10,727 nt of DNA from an uncultured Actinomycetes bacterium (GTDB taxonomy: Bacteria; Actinomycetota; Acidimicrobiia; Acidimicrobiales; Acidimicrobilacustridaceae). Shown one piece after another: positions 1-4,333 of this stretch (the stretch's first letter is position 1; the number at the start of each line of letters is the position of its first letter). The stretch lies in NCBI GenBank assembly GCA_945957335.1, contig CAMFLJ010000107.1, positions 1-10,727 on the forward strand, written 5' to 3'. The notes under the pieces were generated by a model that was given only the letters and a program-made list of their open reading frames with translations, searched no databases and had not been told where the DNA came from. The position numbers and the translations under genes are program-made.

Positions 1-53
1 GTGAGGGTGGCCGCACCGTCGGCGCCGGCCGCGTCACCAAGATCCTCAAGTAG
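1..53 (+). CDS. tuf: Elongation factor Tu, C-terminal fragment (cut by window edge)
   Basis: Reading from base 3, the frame encodes EGGRTVGAGRVTKILK followed by TAG at 51-53; bases 1-2 finish the preceding codon. This is the nearly invariant C-terminus of EF-Tu, the GTPase that delivers aminoacyl-tRNA to the ribosome, and belongs to the last strand of its domain 3. Only 16 complete codons are inside the window, so nothing can be said about the GTPase domain or the gene's full length. The gene ends 64 bases before rpmG on the same strand, so the two are probably co-transcribed. The identification rests on a short but very characteristic tail. Confidence 0.9.
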   Translation, partial: EGGRTVGAGRVTKILK

Positions 54-79
54 CGGTCACCAAGACCATCGAGCAACGC

Positions 80-100
80 TGGCCGGGGTCGCCCCGGTCG
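80..100 (+). other. Small hairpin between tuf and rpmG
   Basis: CCGGGG at 83-88 pairs perfectly with CCCCGG at 92-97 across a 3-base loop. G-U and G-C pairs extend the stem by up to three positions on each side. There is no T-rich tract after it, and it ends six bases before the rpmG Shine-Dalgarno sequence. It could be a weak terminator or attenuator after tuf, or simply mRNA structure. No function can be assigned from sequence alone. Confidence 0.4.
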
Positions 101-105
101 AGAGC

Positions 106-111
106 AGGAGG
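106..111 (+). promoter_or_regulatory. rpmG ribosome binding site that fixes the GTG start
   Basis: A full AGGAGG lies six bases upstream of GTG at 118. This is why the L33 start is placed there and not at the GTG at base 1, which is in the same frame but lies over the tail of tuf. Confidence 0.85.
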
Positions 112-117
112 GCCATC

Positions 118-282
118 GTGGCCAAGAACGAGAAGCGCATCGGCGTGACCCTGGAGTGCCAGGTCTGCAAGCGCCGCAACTACATCACGACCAAGAACAA
201 GGTCAACGACCGCGAGCGGATCGAGCTCAAGAAGTACTGCAAGTGGGATCGTGCGCACACGACCCACAAGGAGACCCGCTGA
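118..282 (+). CDS. rpmG: 50S ribosomal protein L33
   Basis: This gene encodes a 54-residue L33, a small zinc-ribbon-like protein of the large ribosomal subunit near the E site. The sequence has the usual family pattern: a basic N-terminus, CQVC at residues 14-17, the central RRNYITTKNK block, and KKYCKWDRAHTTHKE at the C-terminus. It is a cysteine-containing type with three of four possible ligands (C14, C17, C41); Asp44 stands where some family members have a fourth Cys. The GTG start is set by AGGAGG six bases upstream. It follows tuf by 64 bases, and tandem hairpins follow it. The length is normal for the family. Confidence 0.96.
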   Translation: MAKNEKRIGVTLECQVCKRRNYITTKNKVNDRERIELKKYCKWDRAHTTHKETR

Positions 283-292
283 GCGCACCCCA

Positions 293-311
293 GGACGGCC
301 CCGAGCCGTCC
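293..311 (+). terminator. Hairpin downstream of rpmG (first of two)
   Basis: GGACGGC at 293-299 pairs perfectly with GCCGTCC at 305-311 around a 5-base loop, starting ten bases after the rpmG stop codon. It has no U-tract. It is a possible part of a tandem terminator ending the tuf-rpmG transcript; that role is inferred from position and pairing only. Confidence 0.45.
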
Positions 312-330
312 GGGAGCAGTTCCGAGCCGA

Positions 331-360
331 CGTCGGTGGTGGCTGATGCCGCCACCGACG
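331..360 (+). terminator. Strong 13-bp hairpin between rpmG and the sigma factor gene
   Basis: The arms 331-343 and 348-360 pair at all 13 positions, with one G-U pair, around a TGAT loop. There is no T-tract after it, but a perfect palindrome follows (GTCCGGG then CCCGGAC, 367-380). Together with the hairpin at 293-311, it probably terminates transcription from tuf-rpmG. It also argues that the open frame upstream of the sigma factor ATG at 450 is not coding. Apart from these structures I see nothing recognisable between 283 and 449. Confidence 0.5.
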
Positions 361-449
361 TGGCGCGTCCGGGCCCGGACGGGCCCGGGGTGGCCCCCGA
401 CGCGGGCGCCCGACGTAACCGGCGGGGCCGGCGCGGCGTCGGAAGGGTC

Positions 450-1031
450 ATGGCCCACGACGTCGACGAGCTGGTGGCAGCCGCCCGCGGGGGCGACGAC
501 GCCGCGTTCGACGCGCTGGTGCGGGCCACCTACGTCGAGACCTACACCCTCGCCCACCGCCTCACCGGCGACGACGAGGACGCCCGCGACGTCACCCAGG
601 AGACCTACCTGCGCGCCTACCGGGGCCTGCGGCGCTTCCGGGGCGACGCCCAGTTCACGACCTGGCTCTACCGCATCACCACCAACTGCGCCTCGACCCA
701 CCTCGGGCGTCGCAGCAAGCACCGCCACGAGGAGCTGCACGACGACCTGCCCCTCGACGACCTGCGCCCATCGTCCGACCCGGTCGGGCGGGCCGAGCAC
801 GGGGCGCTGCGCGAGCGGGTGGGCCACGCCCTGAAGGCGCTCCCGCCCCGCCTGCGGGCCGTGGTGGTGCTCCGTGACATCTACGACCTCCCGCACGAGG
901 CGATCGCGGCCGAGCTCGGCATCTCCGAGTCGGCCGCCAAGGTCCGCCTCCACCGGGCCCGGCGCAAGCTCCGTGACGACCTGTGGCTGCAGGACGACAC
1001 CTCCGGGGAGGGGGCTGCCCGTGCCGTGTGA
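450..1031 (+). CDS. ECF-family (group 4) RNA polymerase sigma factor
   Basis: This 193-residue protein has the two-domain layout of extracytoplasmic-function sigma factors, which redirect RNA polymerase to stress or envelope regulons. Region 2 covers about residues 20-86 and includes LTGDDEDARDVTQETYLRAY (core binding, -10 recognition) and the FTTWLYRITTN segment. A short acidic linker follows. Region 4 covers about residues 131-185, with ALPPRLRAVVVLRDIYDLPH and the helix-turn-helix AIAAELGISESAAKVRLHRA that reads the -35. There is no region 1 or 3. The start is ATG 450, preceded by GGAAGG at 441-446. The frame stays open much further upstream, but that part is Pro/Ala/Gly-rich and contains strong inverted repeats. 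The 3' end overlaps the anti-sigma gene by 11 bases, indicating translational coupling. The regulon and inducing signal cannot be deduced. Confidence 0.93.
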   Translation: MAHDVDELVAAARGGDDAAFDALVRATYVETYTLAHRLTGDDEDARDVTQETYLRAYRGLRRFRGDAQFTTWLYRITTNCASTHLGRRSKHRHEELHDDLPLDDLRPSSDPVGRAEHGALRERVGHALKALPPRLRAVVVLRDIYDLPHEAIAAELGISESAAKVRLHRARRKLRDDLWLQDDTSGEGAARAV

Positions 1032-1365
1032 CCACCTCGCCGAGCGCCTGCCGGCGGCCGTCGACGACCTCGAGATCCTCGACGCGGCCGAGGCCGAGCA
1101 CCTCGGGCGCTGCCTGCGCTGCCAGGCCGACCTGGCCCGCTACCGCCGTGTCCGCCGCACGATGCTGGCCATGGCCCACGAGCCCGTGGCCGTGCCGGTG
1201 GGCCTCGACGCCGTGCTCCTCGAGGGCATCGACGACGTCCGCGACCGCCGTGCCCGCCACCGGGTGGCCGGCCGGCGTGCCGCCTACCTGGGTGGCCTCG
1301 CCGCCGCCACGGCGGCCGGGGTCGGGGGCGTGCTCGTGCTCGCCACCCGCCGTCGTCCCGCCTGA
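1021..1365 (+). CDS. Zinc-finger (ZAS/zf-HC2-type) membrane-anchored anti-sigma factor
   Basis: This 114-residue protein probably binds and inhibits the sigma factor encoded just upstream. Near the N-terminus it has Cys3 and HLGRCLRC at residues 27-34, the H-x3-C-x2-C zinc-binding pattern of ZAS-domain anti-sigma factors. A basic linker follows. One hydrophobic Gly/Ala/Val/Leu segment at about residues 88-108 is a likely transmembrane helix, ending in a tiny RRRPA tail. Almost nothing is therefore exposed outside the membrane, which argues against an extracytoplasmic sensor domain. The start is GTG 1021, preceded by a GGAG/GGGG-rich sequence at 1007-1014. It overlaps the sigma stop codon by 11 bases. 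The pairing with the sigma gene is strong evidence for function; the signal, and whether zinc is redox-sensitive here, are unknown. The open frame continues upstream inside the sigma gene, but that part is a shadow. Confidence 0.85.
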   Translation: MPCDHLAERLPAAVDDLEILDAAEAEHLGRCLRCQADLARYRRVRRTMLAMAHEPVAVPVGLDAVLLEGIDDVRDRRARHRVAGRRAAYLGGLAAATAAGVGGVLVLATRRRPA

Positions 1366-1411
1366 TCGGGTTCGCAACCGCCGGCGCCGCCCGCCTAGGG
1401 TGGGGCGGTCG

Positions 1412-1443
1412 GGCCCCTCGGGGCCTGCCCGGGCGCGCCGGGC
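1412..1443 (+). terminator. Tandem hairpins after the sigma/anti-sigma genes
   Basis: Two adjacent stems are visible. Arms 1412-1416 and 1421-1425 form 5 bp with a CTCG tetraloop. Arms 1427-1432 and 1438-1443 form 6 bp (GCCCGG with CCGGGC) with a 5-base loop. They sit 46 bases after the anti-sigma stop codon and about 20 bases before the candidate tRNA promoter, so they may separate the two transcription units. No U-tract follows, and termination is inferred. Confidence 0.4.
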
Positions 1444-1460
1444 GATCCCATCCCCCGGGC

Positions 1461-1469
1461 TGGTATCGT
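1461..1469 (+). promoter_or_regulatory. Candidate extended -10 promoter for tRNA-Trp-secE-nusG
   Basis: TGGTATCGT combines the TGn extension with a TAnnnT -10 hexamer (TATCGT, 1464-1469). No convincing -35 lies 16-19 bases upstream. A start about seven bases downstream, near 1476, would put the tRNA 5' end roughly 20 bases into the transcript. A TAGGGT at 1396-1401 is a weaker alternative. Confidence 0.4.
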
Positions 1470-1495
1470 CGAAGGCTCCCGACACCGCAGCACCT

Positions 1496-1568
1496 AGGGC
1501 AGTGGCTCAATTGGTAGAGCACCGGTCTCCAAAACCGGCGGTTGGGGGTTCGAGTCCCTCCTGCCCTG
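1496..1568 (+). tRNA. trnW: tRNA-Trp (anticodon CCA)
   Basis: The 73-base sequence folds into a complete cloverleaf. The acceptor stem AGGGCAG/CTGCCCT has 7 bp. The D arm GCTC/GAGC has a GG-containing loop. The anticodon arm CCGGT-CTCCAAA-ACCGG carries CCA, which reads UGG. The T arm GGGGG/CCCTC has a TTCGAGT loop and one G-U pair. The discriminator base is G1568, as usual for tRNA-Trp. The CCA tail is not encoded. It lies 52 bases before secE on the same strand, an arrangement conserved in many bacteria including mycobacteria, so it is probably cut from a trnW-secE-nusG precursor. Confidence 0.97.
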
Positions 1569-1620
1569 CTCCGCAGTCCTCACGTAGCCGATCGTTCGAG
1601 CGTCGGTGGGAAGCGTCGCC

Positions 1621-1914
1621 ATGGCATTGAACCGAGAACAGAAGCGCATGCTTCAGAAGCAGGGCGAGCTCGGCCCCGACGGCGAGCCCGTCCGCACGCG
1701 GCGTTCGCCCCAGGCCCAGCGCAAGGAGCGCACCGGGCCCACGCAGTTCGCCAAAGAGGTCCGCTCCGAGCTCCGGAAGGTGGCCTGGCCCACCAAGTCC
1801 GAGACGATCAACTACTCCATCATCACCCTGATCACCCTCGTGGTGTTCACGCTGTTCATCTTCGGCGTCGACTGGGTGTTCTCCGAATTCGTCCTGAAAC
1901 TGTTCAACGCCTGA
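1621..1914 (+). CDS. secE: Preprotein translocase subunit SecE
   Basis: This 97-residue SecE is the clamp-like subunit that stabilises the SecY channel in the cytoplasmic membrane. Residues 50-61 (ELRKVAWPTKSE) form the conserved amphipathic helix and hinge of the family, followed by one transmembrane helix at about residues 64-83 (ITLITLVVFTLFIFG) and a short outer segment. The N-terminal 40 residues are basic, Gln-rich and apparently disordered. The single-helix form is the usual one outside gammaproteobacteria. ATG 1621 is chosen because GGGAAG lies about seven bases upstream; an in-frame GTG at 1606 would add only five residues. Its stop codon overlaps the nusG start by one base (TGATG). 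Confidence 0.96.
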   Translation: MALNREQKRMLQKQGELGPDGEPVRTRRSPQAQRKERTGPTQFAKEVRSELRKVAWPTKSETINYSIITLITLVVFTLFIFGVDWVFSEFVLKLFNA

Positions 1915-2693
1915 TGACCTTCAACGACACCCCCACCGACACCCAGCCCGACGCCTCCGACGAGGTGGTCGAGGTCGAGATCACCGAGATCGAGGCCGAG
2001 ACCGCCGACGGCGAGGTCGTCGAGATCACCGAGGTCGAGATCGAGACCGCCGACGGCGACGTCGTCGAGGTCGACGAGCTCGAGGTGGTCGACGCCGACG
2101 AGCTCCTCGAGGAAGCCCGGCCCCGGCCCCAGAGCGCCTACGACCGCCCCGGCCGCTGGTTCGTGGTCCACACCCAGTCGGGCTACGAGAAGAAGGTCAA
2201 GCAGAACCTCGAAGCCCGCATCTCCTCGATGAACATGGAGGAGCGCATCCACGAGGTCGTCATCCCCATGGAAGACGTCGTGGAGTTCAAGAACGGCAAG
2301 AAGCAGGTCGTCCAGAAGAAGGTCTTCCCGGGCTACCTGCTGGTGCGCTGCGAGATGGACGACGACTCCTGGTACGTCATCCGCAACACGCCCGGGGTCA
2401 CCGGCTTCGTCGGCCAGGGCGCCAAGCCCTCGCCGCTGCCGCGCCGCGACGTCGAGAACTTCCTGCAGACCAAGGAAGAGGTCGAGGGTGGCGAGGCCGC
2501 TCCCAAGCGGGGCAAGCCGCGCCTCGAGTACGAGCAGGGCGAGACCGTGCGGGTCAAGGAAGGCCCGTTCGCGGACTTCTCCGGCGAGATCGTCGAGATC
2601 AACGAGGACCAGCTCAAGCTCAAGGTGCTCGTGAACATCTTCGGCCGGGAGACCCCGGTCGAGCTCGAGTTCTCCCAGGTCGCCAAGCTCTAG
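1914..2693 (+). CDS. nusG: Transcription termination/antitermination factor NusG, with acidic repetitive N-terminal extension
   Basis: NusG binds the clamp of elongating RNA polymerase through its NGN domain. It contacts Rho or ribosomal protein S10 through its KOW domain, thereby affecting pausing, termination and transcription-translation coupling. Of 259 residues, about 81-187 are the NGN domain (RWFVVHTQSGYEKKVKQNL, VFPGYLLVR, NTPGVTGFVG). Residues 203-259 are the KOW domain (VKEGPFADFSGEIVEIN to the C-terminal VELEFSQVAKL). The first ~73 residues are an added, strongly acidic low-complexity segment. At residues 17-63 it has three imperfect copies of a 15-17-residue Glu/Val/Ile unit, two of them ending in ETADG. 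Actinobacterial NusG often has an acidic N-terminus; the repeat here is distinctive. ATG 1914 overlaps the secE stop codon, implying coupled translation. The frame is open upstream, but that part lies over secE and the tRNA. Confidence 0.97.
   Translation: MTFNDTPTDTQPDASDEVVEVEITEIEAETADGEVVEITEVEIETADGDVVEVDELEVVDADELLEEARPRPQSAYDRPGRWFVVHTQSGYEKKVKQNLEARISSMNMEERIHEVVIPMEDVVEFKNGKKQVVQKKVFPGYLLVRCEMDDDSWYVIRNTPGVTGFVGQGAKPSPLPRRDVENFLQTKEEVEGGEAAPKRGKPRLEYEQGETVRVKEGPFADFSGEIVEINEDQLKLKVLVNIFGRETPVELEFSQVAKL
1962..2102 (+). repeat. Imperfect tandem repeat inside nusG
   Basis: Codons 17-33, 34-48 and 49-63 of nusG form three degenerate copies of an acidic unit built on [ED]VVE(V/I)-x-E, the first two ending in ETADG. 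At DNA level the copies share GAGGTCGTCGAG-like and ACCGCCGACGGC blocks (1962-2012, 2013-2057, 2058-2102). The pattern suggests expansion by slippage or unequal recombination, with the reading frame kept throughout. Confidence 0.75.
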
Positions 2694-2703
2694 CGACCGT
2701 CCT

Positions 2704-2753
2704 TCGGCCGCCCTCCCGGGTCGGCCGAGTTGTCATCGGCGGCGCCAGCCGCC
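2704..2753 (+). terminator. Two hairpins between nusG and rplK
   Basis: TCGGCCG at 2704-2710 pairs with CGGCCGA at 2722-2728 (7 bp, 11-base loop). GGCGGC at 2738-2743 pairs with GCCGCC at 2748-2753 (6 bp, GCCA loop). There are only scattered T residues after the first. They could be a partial terminator, an RNA-processing site or part of an autoregulatory L1-binding leader for rplK-rplA. The sequence does not decide between these. Confidence 0.35.
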
Positions 2754-2758
2754 AAAGT
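2730..2758 (+). promoter_or_regulatory. Possible promoter upstream of rplK
   Basis: TTGTCA at 2730-2735 matches five of six -35 bases. After a 17-base spacer comes CAAAGT (2753-2758), a weak -10. The second hairpin of the nusG-rplK gap falls in the spacer. Read-through from the secE-nusG transcript is an equally good explanation for rplK expression. Confidence 0.25.
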
Positions 2759-2820
2759 TGTCCGTCGCGCCACGGCCGATCCCGTGGGCGCGTGAACGAA
2801 CGAGAAGCGAGTCGAGGAAA

Positions 2821-3246
2821 ATGGCCAAGAAGAAGGTTTCGGCCGTCGTGAAGATCCAGATCCCCGCGGGTGGCGCCACGCCGGCGCCCCCGGTGGGCAC
2901 CGCCCTGGGCCCGCACGGTGTGGCGATCATGGACTTCTGCAAGGAGTACAACGCCAAGACCGAGGCGCAGCGCGGCACGATCGTGCCCGTCGAGATCACC
3001 ATCTACGAGGACCGGTCCTTCACCTTCATCCTGAAGACCCCGCCCACCTCGGTGCTGATCAAGCAGGCCGCCGGCCTCGACAAGGGCTCGCAGACGCCGT
3101 CCAAGGCCGTCGCGGGCACCATCACCGACGCCCAGGTCACCGAGATCGCGCAGGTCAAGCTTCCCGACCTCAACGCCAACGACCTCGAGGCCGCCCGCCT
3201 CCAGGTGGCCGGCACCGCCCGGTCGATGGGCATCGACGTCGTCTGA
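2821..3246 (+). CDS. rplK: 50S ribosomal protein L11
   Basis: This 141-residue L11 binds helices 43-44 of 23S rRNA in the GTPase-associated centre. The N-terminal domain (about residues 7-70) carries the Pro-rich thiopeptide-contact helix, with PAPPVGTALGPHGVAIMDF at residues 21-39. The C-terminal rRNA-binding domain (about 72-141) ends in DLNANDLEAA and GTARSMGI, a typical family ending. Prolines 23 and 24 are kept. Three positions of this helix region, Thr27, Pro31 and Ala35, differ from the common VGPALGQHGVN form. ATG 2821 is preceded by GAGG at 2814-2817, a rather close spacing. The open frame upstream has no family similarity. It probably forms an rplK-rplA unit with L1, which in other bacteria autoregulates this operon. 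Confidence 0.97.
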   Translation: MAKKKVSAVVKIQIPAGGATPAPPVGTALGPHGVAIMDFCKEYNAKTEAQRGTIVPVEITIYEDRSFTFILKTPPTSVLIKQAAGLDKGSQTPSKAVAGTITDAQVTEIAQVKLPDLNANDLEAARLQVAGTARSMGIDVV

Positions 3247-3251
3247 TCCAC

Positions 3252-3272
3252 CGGCCCGGCACCGCCGGGCCG
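3252..3272 (+). other. Perfect 9-bp hairpin after rplK
   Basis: CGGCCCGGC at 3252-3260 pairs with GCCGGGCCG at 3264-3272 around an ACC loop, five bases after the rplK stop codon. No T-tract follows, and rplA begins 84 bases later. It may cause partial termination, stabilise the rplK mRNA end or mark a processing site. It is clearly an inverted repeat, but its role is undetermined. Confidence 0.5.
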
Positions 3273-3356
3273 TCACCCGACCGGGACCACCTCGCCCGGC
3301 GGGTCCACCGCACGCTCCGGCCCCCCGGCCTGCGTGCCCGACACGAGGGAGCCGTC

Positions 3357-4073
3357 ATGGCGAAGCACGGAAAGAAGTACACCGACGCGACCCGTCGGTA
3401 CGACCGCACCCAGCTCCACACCTCCTCCGAGGCCGTCGACCTGGTGAAGAGCCTGGCCAGCGCCAAGTTCGACGAGACCGTCGAGCTCGCCGTGCGCCTG
3501 GGCGTCGATCCCCGCAAGGCCGACCAGATGGTGCGTGGCACCGTGGCCCTGCCCTCCGGCACCGGCACGGACGTCCGCGTGGCCGTCTTCGCCGCCGGTG
3601 ACGCCGCCGCCGAGGCCCGCGAGGCCGGCGCCGACATCGTGGGCGCCGACGACCTCATCGCCCAGGTCGAGGGCGGGATGCTCGACTTCGACGTCGCCAT
3701 CGCCACCCCGGACCTCATGCCCCAGGTCGGCAAGCTCGGTCGGGCCCTCGGCCCCCGCGGCCTCATGCCGAACCCCAAGACCGGCACCGTGACCACCGAC
3801 GTGGGCAAGGCCGTCGCCGACTTCAAGGGCGGCAAGGTCGAGTACCGCACCGACCGCCACGGCAACGTGCACGTCCCGATCGGCAAGGTCAGCTTCGAGG
3901 CCACCGCCCTCGCCGCCAACCTCCGCGCCGTGCTCGAGGAGCTCGAGCGGGCCAAGCCGTCCGCCGCCAAGGGCCGCTACTTCAAGCGCGTGGTGGTCGC
4001 CTCCACCATGGGCCCGAGCATCCAGCTCGACACCCAGCGCATGCTCGCCGTCGAGGACGTCGCCGCGTCCTGA
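3357..4073 (+). CDS. rplA: 50S ribosomal protein L1
   Basis: This 238-residue protein is L1, the protein of the mobile L1 stalk that guides deacylated tRNA out of the E site. In many bacteria it represses its own operon by binding the mRNA. The family signature GRALGPRGLMPNPKTGTVT lies at about residues 128-146, within the central domain II (about 68-160). The split domain I forms the two ends, including the N-terminal GKKYTDATRRYD and the C-terminal VVASTMGPSIQLDT. The length is normal. ATG 3357 follows GAGGGAG at 3345-3351. It lies 110 bases after rplK and before a 346-base non-coding leader, so rplK-rplA may form a unit of its own. I see nothing unusual in the protein. Confidence 0.97.
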   Translation: MAKHGKKYTDATRRYDRTQLHTSSEAVDLVKSLASAKFDETVELAVRLGVDPRKADQMVRGTVALPSGTGTDVRVAVFAAGDAAAEAREAGADIVGADDLIAQVEGGMLDFDVAIATPDLMPQVGKLGRALGPRGLMPNPKTGTVTTDVGKAVADFKGGKVEYRTDRHGNVHVPIGKVSFEATALAANLRAVLEELERAKPSAAKGRYFKRVVVASTMGPSIQLDTQRMLAVEDVAAS

Positions 4074-4083
4074 CCCCCCGCCC

Positions 4084-4113
4084 TTGGAGGCAGCGCCCTC
4101 GGGCCGCTACCCT
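4084..4113 (+). promoter_or_regulatory. Candidate promoter for rplJ-rplL
   Basis: TTGGAG (4084-4089), an 18-base spacer and TACCCT (4108-4113, fits TAnnnT) form a plausible housekeeping promoter just after rplA. It predicts a start near 4120 and a leader of about 300 bases. A second weak candidate is CACAAT at 4147-4152, inside a local A-rich patch, which would start the transcript just before the L10-leader-like fold. Confidence 0.35.
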
Positions 4114-4143
4114 CGAGGGCCGTTCGCCCGGCTCCGGCCGGGC
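4095..4143 (+). terminator. Tandem hairpins downstream of rplA
   Basis: GCCCTCG at 4095-4101 pairs with CGAGGGC at 4114-4120 (7 bp, 12-base loop). GCCCGGC at 4126-4132 pairs with GCCGGGC at 4137-4143 (7 bp, TCCG tetraloop). No U-tract follows. They may end the rplK-rplA transcript or mark an RNA-processing point. The first overlaps the candidate rplJ promoter. Confidence 0.4.
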
Positions 4144-4166
4144 ACCCACAATCGAACAAGATCCGC

Positions 4167-4242
4167 TCGCCGCAGACATCCGGTGCCCCTCGGGGCGTAA
4201 CGGGCGCTGGCTGACACCAGCACAGCCCACCTGACGAGGCGA
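4167..4242 (+). promoter_or_regulatory. L10-leader-like RNA element upstream of rplJ
   Basis: By hand this segment folds into a closing helix, TCGCC 4167-4171 with GGCGA 4238-4242. A purine-rich internal loop follows (GCAGACATC against TGACGA, with GA steps suggesting a kink-turn), then helix GGTG 4182-4185 with CACC 4228-4231. That helix encloses two hairpins: CCCC 4186-4189 with GGGG 4192-4195, and GGGCGCTGG 4202-4210 with CCAGC 4217-4221 plus GCCC 4225-4228, interrupted by an ACA bulge. This layout and its place before rplJ resemble the known L10(L12)4 autoregulatory leader, which mimics the L10 site on 23S rRNA. It has not been checked with a covariance model. Confidence 0.6.
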
Positions 4243-4256
4243 ACCTCCGCACCACG

Positions 4257-4297
4257 GGGCGTTCGCACGCGCAAGCGGCGGACGCCCTTCGTCGTCT
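4257..4297 (+). terminator. Putative attenuator (intrinsic terminator) in the rplJ leader
   Basis: GGGCGTTCGC at 4257-4266 pairs with GCGGACGCCC at 4278-4287 (10 bp, one G-U, 11-base loop), followed by a T-containing run TTCGTCGTCT at 4288-4297. The 5' arm GTTCGC (4261-4266) can instead pair with GCGAAC at 4239-4244. That sequence overlaps the closing helix of the L10-leader-like element. The arrangement fits regulation in which L10-L12 binding favours termination, as described for Bacillus subtilis rplJL. The downstream T run is weak for an intrinsic terminator. Confidence 0.5.
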
Positions 4298-4333
4298 CCC
4301 TGGGAACGTCTCCTCGGTGGCTGCGCAGGGCAC

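Noticed and set aside
1..117. rpmG starting at base 1
   Set aside because: The in-frame GTG at base 1 is inside the EF-Tu tail in a different frame. AGGAGG upstream of GTG 118 and the L33 family length decide the shorter form.
156..449. N-terminal extension of the sigma factor reading frame back to 156
   Set aside because: It would overlap rpmG in another frame and translate strong inverted repeats into a Pro/Ala/Gly string. ATG 450 has a ribosome-binding-like GGAAGG and gives a normal ECF N-terminus.
1542..1913. Longer nusG starting upstream at 1542
   Set aside because: This portion lies over the tRNA and secE in another frame and has no NusG similarity. The TGATG overlap with secE at 1912-1916 is a classic coupled start.
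2758..2820. Upstream start for rplK
   Set aside because: The added residues have no similarity to L11, whereas MAKKKVSAVVKIQI from ATG 2821 is the standard N-terminus.
3273..3872. Minus-strand open frames opposite rplA
   Set aside because: They are shadows of rplA; none has a plausible ribosome binding site or family-like sequence.
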